Assembly (NCBI GenBank): GCA_903873915.1
Contig: CAIQQH010000068.1
Span: forward strand, 62,001 to 126,000
Length of the DNA stretch: 64,000 bases
From: an uncultured Flavobacteriia bacterium
GTDB taxonomy: Bacteria; Bacteroidota; Bacteroidia; Flavobacteriales_D; Crocinitomicaceae
Direction: 5' to 3'
In this document: piece by piece, positions 37,905-46,457 of the stretch
How positions within the stretch are numbered: the stretch's first letter is position 1
Layout of the letters: the number at the start of each line of letters is the position of its first letter
Made by a program: the position numbers and the translations under genes
Notes under the pieces: model-generated
What the model was told of the DNA's origin: nothing
Seen by the model: the letters and a program-made list of their open reading frames with translations, nothing else
Databases searched by the model: none

Positions 37905-38905
37905 TATTTGAGCAGACTCATGGCTTTCTCTACCATTTGTTTCGAACCTATGTAAAATGGAACGCGTTCATGCAGTCGGGTTGGCTTCAAGTCCATGACA
38001 CGCTTCCGCCCCGTACTGGCAATTCCTCCTGCTTGTTCAGCGATAAATGCCAAAGGATTGCATTCGTATAACAAGCGCAATTTTCCCTCGGGAGATGTTG
38101 TTGTATCTGGGTAAATGTAGATTCCACCCTTGATCATGTTGCGGTGAAAGTCAGCCACCAAGGAACCGATGTAGCGCCCAGAATAAGGTGCGCCTTTGTC
38201 ATTCTCAAAACTCTGGCAGTACGCAACGTATTCCCGCAACCCTTCTTCACAGATGTTGATGTTTCCTTCATTCATCGCATAAAGACGACCTGTTTCTGGC
38301 ATTCTCATGTCGCGATGGGAGAGGCAAAATTCACCGATGGATGGGTCTAAGGTAAAGCCGTTGACTCCACGACCTGTCGTGTAAACAAGCATGGTGGATG
38401 AGCCATATAAGACGTAACCCGCAGCGACTTGTTCTGATCCAGGCTGAAGCATATCTTCCAATGTCGCTTCCGTGCCGACAGCTGAGATGCGTCGGTATAT
38501 GGAGAAAATGGTTCCGATGGATACATTCACATCGATGTTGGAAGAACCGTCAAGTGGGTCAAACAACACGACATATTTCCCATTTTTTGCAGATTCAGAG
38601 GTGAAGGCCACAAAATCGTCATTTTCTTCGGAGGCAATTCCACAGATTTCACCCCCATATTCAAAGGCCTTGATGAATTGTTCATCGGCCACAACATCCA
38701 GTTTTTGCTGCTCTTCACCTTGGATATTGGTGTTGCCTTGCGCCCCTAAAATGTGATCCACAAGTCCTGCTTGACGTACATCTCGACTTACAATTTTGGA
38801 AGCCACAGCAATGTCGTTCAAGATGCGGGAAAGCTCACCCGTAGCAAAGGGAAAGTCAGCTTGACGATCCATGATAAATTCATTGAGGGTAACAACTTTT
38901 GACAT
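37904..38905 (-). CDS. fbp: Fructose-1,6-bisphosphatase class 1
   Basis: Fbp dephosphorylates fructose 1,6-bisphosphate in gluconeogenesis. The start at ATG 38905 gives 333 residues, the family norm, beginning [15 protein letters not shown]; an in-frame ATG at 38935 adds ten residues that coincide with a promoter-like TATTCGCACC. Signature motifs are [21 protein letters not shown], the metal-binding [20 protein letters not shown], and [12 protein letters not shown]. It heads a co-directional minus-strand run with mfd (one-base overlap). Confidence 0.96.
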   Translation of the reverse strand: MSKVVTLNEFIMDRQADFPFATGELSRILNDIAVASKIVSRDVRQAGLVDHILGAQGNTNIQGEEQQKLDVVADEQFIKAFEYGGEICGIASEENDDFVAFTSESAKNGKYVVLFDPLDGSSNIDVNVSIGTIFSIYRRISAVGTEATLEDMLQPGSEQVAAGYVLYGSSTMLVYTTGRGVNGFTLDPSIGEFCLSHRDMRMPETGRLYAMNEGNINICEEGLREYVAYCQSFENDKGAPYSGRYIGSLVADFHRNMIKGGIYIYPDTTTSPEGKLRLLYECNPLAFIAEQAGGIASTGRKRVMDLKPTRLHERVPFYIGSKQMVEKAMSLLK

Positions 38906-38974
38906 GGGATAGAATTTAGGTGCGAATATCGGCATTTCGCTTAAAATATCGGGAAAAAGAAAGGGTGGATTTAC

Positions 38975-39400
38975 CTACATGAATGGAAAGGCAAGGACAA
39001 GATATCGGAGAAATTTACCGAGGATGAGCAGCAAGGAAACACGCCAGAAAGACACGCGGAAGAATCCAAGCGCCACAGTCATTGGGTCACCGATAAAGGG
39101 AACCCACGAAAAGAAGGCCAACCAGTAACCGTATTTTTGAACCCGACCTTCAAAAGAGAGGATTTTTTCTTCGCTGATGCCGATGCGTTTGAGCCATTTG
39201 GGATTGCCCAAAAGCCCTAGAAAATAATTGGTGAGTCCGCCGAGGGAATTGCCAATCGTGGCAACGAGAATGCAGGTCCAGGGATCGAAATGTTGACTGA
39301 GCATTAATAGGATCACTGCCTCCGAGTTCATGGGAAGAATCGTCGCAGAGAGAAATCCTGCGAGGAAAAGCCCACCAAAACCGATGCTGATAAAATCCAT
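38975..39400 (-). CDS. YqaA-like (DedA/VTT superfamily) membrane protein
   Basis: A 141-residue inner-membrane protein of the short YqaA branch of the SNARE-associated/VTT superfamily. Four hydrophobic segments are visible (GGLFLAGFLSATILPM, AVILLMLSQHF, CILVATIGNSLGGLTNYFLG, GYWLAFFSWVPFIGDPMTVA). The re-entrant motif region is G-N-S-L-G-G and F-x-x-x-P-x-x-G-D-P. DedA relatives act in lipid or undecaprenyl-phosphate transport; the YqaA role is unknown. It lies between fbp and a terminator on the same strand. Confidence 0.88.
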   Translation of the reverse strand: MDFISIGFGGLFLAGFLSATILPMNSEAVILLMLSQHFDPWTCILVATIGNSLGGLTNYFLGLLGNPKWLKRIGISEEKILSFEGRVQKYGYWLAFFSWVPFIGDPMTVALGFFRVSFWRVSLLLILGKFLRYLVLAFPFM

Positions 39401-39421
39401 ATTTTCCCGTTCAATTGTCTA

Positions 39422-39454
39422 TAAAAAAGAACAGGCCGACTTTCGCCGACCTGT
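39422..39454 (-). terminator. Rho-independent terminator of the type A-sorted surface protein gene
   Basis: On the minus strand ACAGGTCGGC (39454-39445) pairs with GTCGGCCTGT (39440-39431) around a GAAA tetraloop with two wobble pairs, followed by TCTTTTTT. It lies 22 bases after the stop of the gene at 39477. Confidence 0.92.
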
Positions 39455-39476
39455 CTTCTCCTAAGATGATTAGGTA

Positions 39477-41312
39477 TTATTTTTTCACAAATTTCTTTGT
39501 AATCACTGATTCGCCTGAACGAACAGTTACGTAATAAACACCGTTTGCAAAGTTTGTTGCATCGAATGCAAACTGGTTGCTACCTGCTGCTTGGTTATTG
39601 TTCATTTGTGTGAAGATTACTTTTCCTGAAAGGTCAGTGATCGACATGTGAATGTCAGAAGCATTTGCCAATGTGTAGTTGATTGTTGTTATTCCAGAAG
39701 TTGGGTTCGGGAATACGTTGCTCATTGAAATGTCTGTAGTGTTTTCAGTGATGGCAGCATCTTGGTTCATGTTCAAACGCACCATCACGGCATTCGGCGT
39801 AGAAAGGAAGAATCCAGCACCTGTTGCGTCGAATCCTTGAACCACACCTTCTGCAACGGGCTGTGCAGTTCTGAAACGCACATCTGCTGTTGCCCCACCA
39901 TTGTGGCAAGCCACTACTAACAATACATCACCCGCAGCGACATCAATTACACTTTCCAAAGGAAGTTTCACTGTTGTTCCATTTTGCTGTGTTGTAATTG
40001 CATTGTAAGGAGTTGTCGTCAAATAATTGAAAACACCTCCAACTGCATCAAACAAGTAGACTTCGCCAAAGATTTCTTGACCTACATTGGTAGCTGTTGT
40101 TGTCAAGGTGATGTACATGGAATCCAAACGATCTGCCGCCATGATTTCCATTACGTTTCCAATTTTCAACGGTTGGTTTGGTTGACTAGAAAGGTTTGAA
40201 ATCGATCCAGCAGCAACACCATTATCTACCGAGTATACAGACCTCGTGATCTTGATTGCGTCTGTTTTCACATTGTCTGTTGGTGTAGCATCAGTTTGTG
40301 TTTGAGAGTAGGTATACGTTAACGCATAGTTTACTGGAGCAGAAACTGCTGGAGTCCATGTCGCTGTAATCAATGAATCAGTTGCTCCTGCAGCCAATGT
40401 TGCTGTTGGTGAAGAAACTGATCCACCTGCGTTGTCCGCAGAAACCGTCAATTTAACTCCAGTTTGAGAAACCCCACCGTCGTTGCGTGTTTCACCAGAG
40501 AACGTAATTGCTGTTTGCTGACTTACTGGAATGAAGTAGTAAGGAATTTGTTCGTTACCAGCCACCATGATGCGTGACAATGCTGTCAAGTCGTTGTCGT
40601 TGGATTGAATCAAATTCACGTCATCTACTTGCCAGTGGTAGTGAGAAGTTCCTCCTGTTCCATCGAAAGTGAAGCGGAACTTGAAGTTACTCAAGTTTGT
40701 TGCCGTTGCAAGGTATGCAGACAAGTTGATTTTCGCTTTTGTTGTTGGAGATGTTACGTTCACGACCGTTCCTTCGGCACGAACATCGAACTCAGTCATT
40801 GTCGCGAAGTTGTCTGTTGATACTTCCAATTTAGGATAGAAAGCACCTGAACAACAAGATCTGTAGCGGTGTTCAAATGAAAGAATGACATTCGTTTGTC
40901 CCGTTAAATTGATTACGGGAGAAACCAAGCTACCAACCATATCTGGGTAAGGACCTGCTCCTGGGTTTGCAAAGTCAGCATCGAAAATCATGAATCCATT
41001 TGCAGATGTTGTTGAACCAATTTTCTCGTTAGCGGCAGTAGAATATTGTCCATTTGGACCATCCATATCCGATAACCATACCGCAGCATTGGTTCCAGCA
41101 GTTGTCCATGCGCCGATTCCTCCAGCGAATGTTTCAGAGAACAACACATCACCAGGCGCTTTTTCAAAGGCCATTGGTGCGAAGTCAGTAATTTTTTCGC
41201 CCAGTGCAGGCTCATTGAACGCGTCTTGTTTTTGGGCATTCGTTGCTTTCACTTGTCCGAAGGCAACAGCTCCAAAAGAGACTGCTGTAATCAACAGGTA
41301 TACTTTTTTCAT
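39477..41312 (-). CDS. Type IX-secreted surface protein with type A sorting domain
   Basis: A 611-residue protein with a signal peptide ending AVAFGQ. Residues of about 55-230 form a choice-of-anchor/MAM-like jelly roll (DVLFSETFAGGIGAWTTAG, SFEHRYRSCCSG, HWQVDDVNLIQ). A CARDB-like Ig domain follows (TFSGETRNDGGVSQTGVKL). The C-terminal 80 residues are a type A (Por) sorting domain: SNVFPNPTSGITTINYTL, ITDLSGKVIFTQ, GVYYVTVRSGE and KKFVKK. The gene has an exact-consensus promoter and a strong terminator, so it is monocistronic and possibly well expressed. Ligand unknown. Confidence 0.92.
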   Translation of the reverse strand: MKKVYLLITAVSFGAVAFGQVKATNAQKQDAFNEPALGEKITDFAPMAFEKAPGDVLFSETFAGGIGAWTTAGTNAAVWLSDMDGPNGQYSTAANEKIGSTTSANGFMIFDADFANPGAGPYPDMVGSLVSPVINLTGQTNVILSFEHRYRSCCSGAFYPKLEVSTDNFATMTEFDVRAEGTVVNVTSPTTKAKINLSAYLATATNLSNFKFRFTFDGTGGTSHYHWQVDDVNLIQSNDNDLTALSRIMVAGNEQIPYYFIPVSQQTAITFSGETRNDGGVSQTGVKLTVSADNAGGSVSSPTATLAAGATDSLITATWTPAVSAPVNYALTYTYSQTQTDATPTDNVKTDAIKITRSVYSVDNGVAAGSISNLSSQPNQPLKIGNVMEIMAADRLDSMYITLTTTATNVGQEIFGEVYLFDAVGGVFNYLTTTPYNAITTQQNGTTVKLPLESVIDVAAGDVLLVVACHNGGATADVRFRTAQPVAEGVVQGFDATGAGFFLSTPNAVMVRLNMNQDAAITENTTDISMSNVFPNPTSGITTINYTLANASDIHMSITDLSGKVIFTQMNNNQAAGSNQFAFDATNFANGVYYVTVRSGESVITKKFVKK

Positions 41313-41336
41313 AGTCAGTTTTTTAATGTATCAAGG

Positions 41337-41344
41337 CAAATATA
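41337..41344 (-). promoter_or_regulatory. -7 promoter element of the type A-sorted protein gene
   Basis: The minus strand reads TATATTTG, an exact TAnnTTTG, 24 bases upstream of the ATG at 41312. Confidence 0.7.
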
Positions 41345-41374
41345 ATCTATTCTTGGAAAAGAATGACGAGTGGG

Positions 41375-41604
41375 GAATTATGAATTACGAATTACGAGTT
41401 ACGAATTACGAGTTAGGTCCATGGTGGCTGCGCCTTATTGGACATGGGAGGTTGTCTAAATGTGGAATTTGATCCTTTCAGGAATTTAGAATTTGATTGC
41501 CGCGCAAATTTGGAATTTGATGCCTTCGGCAATTCGAAGAATGATCAAGTCTTGATGTCTTTTGTCTTTCAGTCAGCTTCGGCTGACGGGTCTTTTGTCC
41601 AAAA
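41375..41604. repeat. Mosaic intergenic repeat block 3
   Basis: This is the most complete block. Tandem AATTACGA/GTTACGA units occupy 41376-41415. A hairpin with GTCCA/TGGAC arms (41417-41443) encloses GGC-TGC-GCC (41426-41434). Mini-hairpins CCT-TTC-AGG (41474-41482), TTGC-CGC-GCAA (41497-41507) and GCC-TTC-GGC (41522-41530) are spaced by AATTTGAT. Larger palindromes ATCAAG-T-CTTGAT (41544-41556) and GTCAGC-TTCG-GCTGAC (41572-41587) end just before the omega-amidase stop codon. Short open frames crossing this block are not credible genes. Confidence 0.85.
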
Positions 41605-42375
41605 CTACGTGTCTTTCAAAAACGGCAACTGCTGCCTTACCGTCAATAAATCTGTGTAGTTCAACTCTACCGTTTTTATTTCTTCGACTGATGCTGCACA
41701 GCCATGCACCGTTCCAAGTGCATCGACCACCATCGAATCTCCGCTGTACGTCAAACCATTGCCATCGGTGCCGACGCGGTTCAAGCCCGCGACATAGCAT
41801 TGGTTTTCGATGGCACGTGCGATAAGAAGTGATTTCCAATGCAATGCACGGCGCTCGGGCCAGTTGGCGACATATAGGAGGATATCATAATCGGCGTGAC
41901 CGTTTGCATCAACGCTGTTGCGGGCAATTTCTGGAAAACGAAGGTCGTAGCAAATCTGTAGCTTAATGTTCCACCCACGCCAATTCAAGATGGTATTTTT
42001 TGCACCGGCTGAATAAACGAGATCTTCCCCCGCCATGGCAAAGCGCTTCTGCTTGTCGTACACATGCACAAGGCCGTCGGGCTGAACGAAAACTCCGCGG
42101 TTGTAGAATTGTTCATCTTCCTTTATAATCAAAGAGGTGTAAATGGCAGAGTTTTTTTCTCTCGCCATCTTCTTGAGCCAAGCGATTCCAGTTGCTTTCA
42201 TGGTTTCGGCAAGAGTTTCAGCGTTCATGCTGAATCCCGTGTGGAACATCTCAGGCAACAAGACTAAATCGGTTGCGGGAAGCTTTGCAAACAGGCCGTC
42301 GAAATGAGTTAAATTGCCGGCTTTGTTTTCCCACTGCTGGGTAGTCTGAACAAGAGTGACGCTTAGATTTTGCAT
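41605..42375 (-). CDS. Omega-amidase (nitrilase superfamily)
   Basis: A 256-residue nitrilase-fold hydrolase. The catalytic triad is visible: Glu in LLPEMFHTGF, Lys in YDKQKRFAM and Cys in LQICYDLRFPE. It matches the YafV/Nit2-type omega-amidases that hydrolyse 2-oxoglutaramate-like keto-acid amides. The upstream aminotransferase overlaps its start by 13 bases, a pairing known from methionine salvage in which a glutamine transaminase and an omega-amidase act in sequence. Its TAG stop is followed within a few bases by mosaic repeat block 3. Confidence 0.9.
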   Translation of the reverse strand: MQNLSVTLVQTTQQWENKAGNLTHFDGLFAKLPATDLVLLPEMFHTGFSMNAETLAETMKATGIAWLKKMAREKNSAIYTSLIIKEDEQFYNRGVFVQPDGLVHVYDKQKRFAMAGEDLVYSAGAKNTILNWRGWNIKLQICYDLRFPEIARNSVDANGHADYDILLYVANWPERRALHWKSLLIARAIENQCYVAGLNRVGTDGNGLTYSGDSMVVDALGTVHGCAASVEEIKTVELNYTDLLTVRQQLPFLKDT

Positions 42376-43490
42376 AGTCTTTCAGCGGCTTGAGTTAAGG
42401 TGTCTGTTGTTTTAGCGAAACAAAAACGAATTAGCTTCCGGTCTTGTCCATCGGCGTTGAACACGGAAAGTGGAATGGCAGCAACACCATATTCTTTGAC
42501 CATGCGGATGCAAAAGTCGGTGTCGGCTTCGTCTGAAATCTGTGCGTACGACGCCAGTTGAAAGTAAGATCCTTCGGAAGGAAGCAAATCAAAGCGACTT
42601 GCTGAGATCAATTCCCTGAAGTCATCACGCTTTTGCTGGTAAAATGCACCAAGTTCCAATGGATTTGTTTGTTCAATGTATTTCGCCAAGGCAGCTTGTG
42701 CCACACTATTGACACAAAACACCAGGAATTGATGTACTTTTTTGATTTCAATCATCAACGCCTCAGGAGCTATTAGGTAGCCAATTTTCCATCCGGTGAT
42801 GTGGAAGGTTTTTCCGAAGGAGGACACAATGATGCTTCGTTCTCGCAATGATTCAATCGTATTGACGGAAACATGTTTTTTTTCGAAGGTGATGAACTCA
42901 TATACCTCATCCGAAAGCAAGATAACCTTGGGATATTTTTCGAGTAAAGTTGCCAATTGTTCCAAATCGCTTGCATCCAGCACTTTTCCTGATGGGTTGT
43001 GCGGATTGTTGATAATGAGCATGCGCGTTTTGTCGTTCATGGCATCTTCAATCCGTTGCCAATCTGGGGTAAAATCGTCGGACAAAGGAATGCGAACTGG
43101 CTTCGCACCAGTAAGAATAATCGGTGGTTCGTAACAATCGTAACTTGGATCGAGAATGATCACTTCCTCGCCGAGATGGACCAAGGCTTGAATGGCAGCA
43201 AAGATTCCTTGCGTCGCGCCAGCGGTCACCAATAATTCTGAAGACGGGTCATTCTTTCGACCATACGCCGTTTCGATCAACGCGCTGATCCCACTCAGTA
43301 AATCGGGCGAACCAGGCATTGGGGCATACTGATGAACGTACTCTCGGGCTACAGATTCTAAGGCGCTAATCAACTTTTCATCTACGGGAAAATTTGGAAA
43401 TCCTTGCGATAAATTGATGGCATTGTGTTCCATGGCCAGTTTTGACATCACTGAAAAAATGGTGGTTCCAACGTGAGGAAGTTTTGACAT
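42363..43490 (-). CDS. PLP-dependent aminotransferase (methionine/glutamine-type, YbdL-like)
   Basis: A 375-residue fold-type I class I/II aminotransferase. Key sites are NLSQGFPNFPVD (N-terminal substrate loop), GATQGIFAAIQAL, NNPHNPSGKV (cofactor Asn), LSDEVYEF (cofactor Asp/Tyr) and the Schiff-base Lys in SSFGKTFHITGWKIGY. The sequence class includes methionine and kynurenine aminotransferases. The overlapping omega-amidase gene favours a glutamine-dependent transamination of 4-methylthio-2-oxobutyrate. A kynurenine role is an alternative, given kynU and kmo a few kilobases away, but is less supported. Confidence 0.9.
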   Translation of the reverse strand: MSKLPHVGTTIFSVMSKLAMEHNAINLSQGFPNFPVDEKLISALESVAREYVHQYAPMPGSPDLLSGISALIETAYGRKNDPSSELLVTAGATQGIFAAIQALVHLGEEVIILDPSYDCYEPPIILTGAKPVRIPLSDDFTPDWQRIEDAMNDKTRMLIINNPHNPSGKVLDASDLEQLATLLEKYPKVILLSDEVYEFITFEKKHVSVNTIESLRERSIIVSSFGKTFHITGWKIGYLIAPEALMIEIKKVHQFLVFCVNSVAQAALAKYIEQTNPLELGAFYQQKRDDFRELISASRFDLLPSEGSYFQLASYAQISDEADTDFCIRMVKEYGVAAIPLSVFNADGQDRKLIRFCFAKTTDTLTQAAERLCKI

Positions 43491-43589
43491 AAGGGCCTAT
43501 TTTTGGTGAATAAAAGTAGGGAATATCAGCGTGCCCTTGAAGGTACAAAGCGGATTTCTTTGTAACATTGTGATTCAAGAGATTTAACC

Positions 43590-44045
43590 ATGAAAAAGTT
43601 CATCGCACTTACAGGATTTGTACTTATTGCATCCAGCCCCTTGTTTGCTCAGCCGGCACAGAAAGAAAAAAAGGAAGTCATCAAAAAAGTTGAGGTTCAG
43701 GAAGTGAATGGGGAAAAGGTAATGACCATCACAACGACGGAGAATGGCGTTCAAACGCAAGAGGTACATACGGGTGCTGAAGCCGAACAACGATTGAATG
43801 AATTTCCATTGAAAGAGGAAGGAAATGAGGTGCACAAGGAAGTGAATTACGAAGAGGTGAACGGCGAAAAAGTGCTGACCATTGTAACGATTGAAAACGG
43901 TGTAACATCGACGGAAGTATACAAAGGTGCTGAAGCGGAATTGAAGTTGAAAGAAATTCAAGAAGGTGGTGATCCAGCTGCAGCAAAGAAAAAAGAGCTG
44001 CAAAAGATTAAAGTGAACCAAACGGAAATCAACCGCAAAAACTGA
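43590..44045 (+). CDS. Exported two-repeat protein, unrecognised
   Basis: A 151-residue protein with a signal peptide ending SPLFAQ. The mature part has two repeats of about 45 residues. The first carries VQEVNGEKVMTITTTENGV and HTGAEAEQRL; the second carries NYEEVNGEKVLTIVTIENGV and YKGAEAELKL. The remaining C-terminal residues are lysine-rich. It is highly charged, probably periplasmic. Its stop overlaps the start of the lipoprotein gene by one base. No family recognised. Confidence 0.75.
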   Translation: MKKFIALTGFVLIASSPLFAQPAQKEKKEVIKKVEVQEVNGEKVMTITTTENGVQTQEVHTGAEAEQRLNEFPLKEEGNEVHKEVNYEEVNGEKVLTIVTIENGVTSTEVYKGAEAELKLKEIQEGGDPAAAKKKELQKIKVNQTEINRKN

Positions 44046-44311
44046 TGGTAAAGTCAATCACGGCGGGAATTTTTACCCTAGTTATTCTGGCTTCTTGTGG
44101 CGGAAAGGATGAGAAATTCTGTAAATGCCTCGAGGTGAGTGAAACATTCAACTCCATGTCCAGCGATGCCTTGACAAAAGAAATCACACCGAAATCTGCA
44201 AAGGAAATGAAAGCACTAAAAGCTAGAAAAAAAGCCTTGTGTGCCGATTATGAGGTGATGGGTGGACCTGAAATGCTTGAGTTGAAGGAAGCGTGTACTT
44301 CTTCGAAGTAA
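44045..44311 (+). CDS. Small lipoprotein, unrecognised
   Basis: Eighty-eight residues with a lipoprotein signal (FTLVILASC, lipid-modified Cys18). Further cysteines lie in KFCKCLEVSE, KKALCADYE and KEACTSSK, which might form disulphides. It is coupled to the upstream two-repeat gene by a TGATG overlap, so the two probably work together at the envelope. No family recognised. Mosaic repeat block 4 starts right after its stop. Confidence 0.75.
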   Translation: MVKSITAGIFTLVILASCGGKDEKFCKCLEVSETFNSMSSDALTKEITPKSAKEMKALKARKKALCADYEVMGGPEMLELKEACTSSK

Positions 44312-44443
44312 ATAGACAAAAGACCCGTCAGCCGTGGCTGACTGTAAGACAAAAGACCGCTGCGCTAAAAGACTTGATCACTCTTCGAAATGCCAAAGGC
44401 ACAAAATTCCTTATTTAGACATCAAGATGTTAGGGTTTTAGGA
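44312..44443. repeat. Mosaic intergenic repeat block 4
   Basis: It starts at the stop of the small lipoprotein and fills the convergent gap. The first 85 or so bases match the reverse complement of block 3: GACAAAAGACCC, then the palindrome GTCAGCC-GT-GGCTGAC (44327-44342), then AAGACAAAAGAC and GACTTGATCA. The mini-hairpin position seen as GCC-GAA-GGC in block 3 reads GCC-AAA-GGC here. A perfect palindrome ACATC-AA-GATGT (44419-44430) lies in the module shared with block 2. Confidence 0.85.
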
Positions 44444-44935
44444 CTATTCCTTGATGTATTTTTTCAGTTCTGTCAACAGGGCATTATACTCGTTCGTGGA
44501 CATTAAACCTAAATCTAATTTTTCCTTTGCTTTTTTTAATTCCGAAAGAGCTTCATCAGATGTTCTAAATGAAACATTTTTAGATTTCAATTCCCCTCTT
44601 GAAATAGCTCTATCAACAGAAATTCTATAGTAAAAATTAGACTTGGACAAAGTTTCAAAGCAAATTTCTCCTGAACTATTTGTATAAATTCTTTTAATAA
44701 CCGCCTTCGTATTAGGAACTTTAATCATAGCTCTAAAATATTGTGACGTATCCCCCTCAATACCAGTGTATTTAATATTTAAATACTTGTTTTCTGAGAT
44801 GTTTCCTTTACCTAATGTAATTGTATCCCCAGTAAAATATTCTTCTGAATCTATTGCTTTGTATGAATTTTGGGAAAACACAAAACCCATAGAAAGCAAC
44901 GTAGTAGTAAACAACAATTTAAATTTGAGTTTCAT
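44444..44935 (-). CDS. Exported protein with SHOCT-like tail, unrecognised
   Basis: A 163-residue protein with a signal peptide ending VFSQ. The central part is beta-rich without a clear family. The C-terminal 30 residues resemble the SHOCT oligomerisation motif (LKKAKEKLDLGLMSTNEYNA). AT-rich, like the next two genes on the same strand, and probably foreign. Function unknown. Confidence 0.7.
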   Translation of the reverse strand: MKLKFKLLFTTTLLSMGFVFSQNSYKAIDSEEYFTGDTITLGKGNISENKYLNIKYTGIEGDTSQYFRAMIKVPNTKAVIKRIYTNSSGEICFETLSKSNFYYRISVDRAISRGELKSKNVSFRTSDEALSELKKAKEKLDLGLMSTNEYNALLTELKKYIKE

Positions 44936-45005
44936 ATTAATTATATTAGTTTATTAAACTAAATTACAAAAAAACAACATGCAATGATAAATTGATGGTT
45001 TAATA

Positions 45006-45323
45006 TTAAGATTTCGCTAACTCAACCTGAGCTTTATTGAGTCTTTCTCGAATACTTAGAATTTTGCCATAGGGCTTTGTTCCCTCATGCCAGTTATATT
45101 TTTTTGCTTCAGTCTCTTGAATAGAAAGAAATAGTTTTAATACTCTAATTTCGTTGTTTAAATCCTTTCTTTTTTTATATATGATTGAAAGTCGAGTGTA
45201 TGGAAATGGGGCAGTACTGCCTAATGTTAAATTTTGTTCGTAAAGTTCAATTGCTTTATCTATTTCTCCCGAAGCTTCGTATTCTTTACCTTTTATATTT
45301 CTTTCACTATCTTTCATAATCAT
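45006..45323 (-). CDS. Small TPR-like protein
   Basis: A 105-residue cytoplasmic protein. Residues of about 10-65 fit tetratricopeptide helices (GKEYEASGEIDKAIELYEQN, PFPYTRLSIIYKKRKDLNNE). Similar short TPR proteins occur in accessory regions. A second in-frame ATG lies two codons in (45317). It sits 30 bases downstream of the PD-(D/E)XK protein gene in the AT-rich island and could be its partner; that link is only inferred. Confidence 0.7.
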   Translation of the reverse strand: MIMKDSERNIKGKEYEASGEIDKAIELYEQNLTLGSTAPFPYTRLSIIYKKRKDLNNEIRVLKLFLSIQETEAKKYNWHEGTKPYGKILSIRERLNKAQVELAKS

Positions 45324-45353
45324 TTTGTAATTGTATAAAATTGAAGCCTAAAA

Positions 45354-46373
45354 TTAATTAAGCTCAAGTAACGATAATGTTCTTTCAGTCAGATCATTTT
45401 TGAACTTTAGAATATCATCAATACTTTCTAAAGGGTAATCGTTAATTCCAATTGTAATTTTCTTGCTGGAATCCGTGAATTTCAGTTGACAAATTATCTT
45501 TCGTTGATTGTCATCAACCATAAGATTAAATGTACCTTTTTGGTCTCGGGATGTAATTCGATCATTTGGAATTTTCTTGTTTTGTATTAACAAGGTTCTA
45601 ATTGTGTGATAAGCCTGAATTTCCTCATCTGTTGTAATAATACCAGCAGATTTGGAATTAGTCTTTGTTTCGTGAAGTATTATTTTTTCGGTTATTGATT
45701 TAAATAAGGATGAGTTCATTAATTCCTTAATTCGCTCTTCATTATACTTGGTTTTAAAGCTCATTTTTTTATGAATCATTTTCAAAAATTCAGGTGACGG
45801 ACTTGTCATTTCTTTGAAAAAGGTATTTTCAAAATCCTCAATAAAAACTGATTCTTGTGCTTTAGATATAATGTCAATTACATTGATTATTCGTGCATCA
45901 AAATCTAACAATCCCTCAATATCACTATCCGTATAACTTTCAACATCAAACACATAGAATGGTCTCGAATCCATTGTATTAGCTAAAGCAACATCTGAAT
46001 AAAAACGATATTCCTTACCATTAGTCAAAATGGCAATTCTTGAGTTTTTAGAATTTTGAAAATAACCACTCAATTGTCCAGCTTCTTTGTCAGTGAGTTT
46101 TGTCTTAAGTGGTTTACATTCAATAATGATAATGTCCTTTCTATTCAATTTAATTGCGTAATCAACTTTCTTACTTACTCGTTCACCAAAATCTGCTTCA
46201 TATTCAGGAATAATATCTTCGTGAGCATAATTTAGGAGGTTAAAGAACGGTTCAATTAAAAACTTCCTTGTCTGTGCTTCATTACCACAGTTTTCAGATT
46301 TTTGAGAGAAGTTGAAGTTGTCTAAGGATTTCTTTAAAAAATTAAAAGCTTGTTTTCTGTTGATGTTTGACAT
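45354..46373 (-). CDS. Stand-alone type I restriction R-subunit N-terminal-like PD-(D/E)XK protein
   Basis: A 339-residue protein. Residues of about 35-150 match the HsdR N-terminal nuclease domain: FLIEPFFNLLNYA, IPEYEADFG, VDYAIKL (catalytic Asp) and DIIIIECKPLK (Glu-x-Lys), then GQLSGYFQNSKNSRIAILTN and EYRFYSD. The helicase motor, HsdM and HsdS subunits are absent here; the C-terminal half (about 150-339) is a separate region ending in a beta-rich domain. Orphan proteins of this shape occur near mobile regions. Candidate defence nuclease or remnant. One 60-base line counts 30 percent GC, clearly lower than neighbours. Confidence 0.8.
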   Translation of the reverse strand: MSNINRKQAFNFLKKSLDNFNFSQKSENCGNEAQTRKFLIEPFFNLLNYAHEDIIPEYEADFGERVSKKVDYAIKLNRKDIIIIECKPLKTKLTDKEAGQLSGYFQNSKNSRIAILTNGKEYRFYSDVALANTMDSRPFYVFDVESYTDSDIEGLLDFDARIINVIDIISKAQESVFIEDFENTFFKEMTSPSPEFLKMIHKKMSFKTKYNEERIKELMNSSLFKSITEKIILHETKTNSKSAGIITTDEEIQAYHTIRTLLIQNKKIPNDRITSRDQKGTFNLMVDDNQRKIICQLKFTDSSKKITIGINDYPLESIDDILKFKNDLTERTLSLLELN

Positions 46374-46457
46374 AATGGTTTTTATTTAAGATTAAAGGTA
46401 GAAATTTAGTTTTAATAAGTTGTAAAGGGTTGAATATGTAATAATTCAAAATTGATT

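Noticed and set aside
22872-41415. Possible CRISPR from the tandem AATTACGA units
   Set aside because: Units are eight to nine bases with no spacers of constant length and no cas genes in the window.
41438-41825. Plus-strand frames of 73 and 87 codons crossing repeat block 3
   Set aside because: They run through palindromic repeat sequence and into the antisense of the omega-amidase; no domain or conserved start.
42363-43490. Kynurenine aminotransferase as the primary call
   Set aside because: Tight coupling with an omega-amidase fits glutamine-dependent methionine salvage better; kynurenine use cannot be excluded but is not favoured by the immediate context.
44444-46373. Complete type I restriction-modification system
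   Set aside because: Only an HsdR N-terminal-like nuclease region is present; no helicase motor, HsdM or HsdS gene is in the window.
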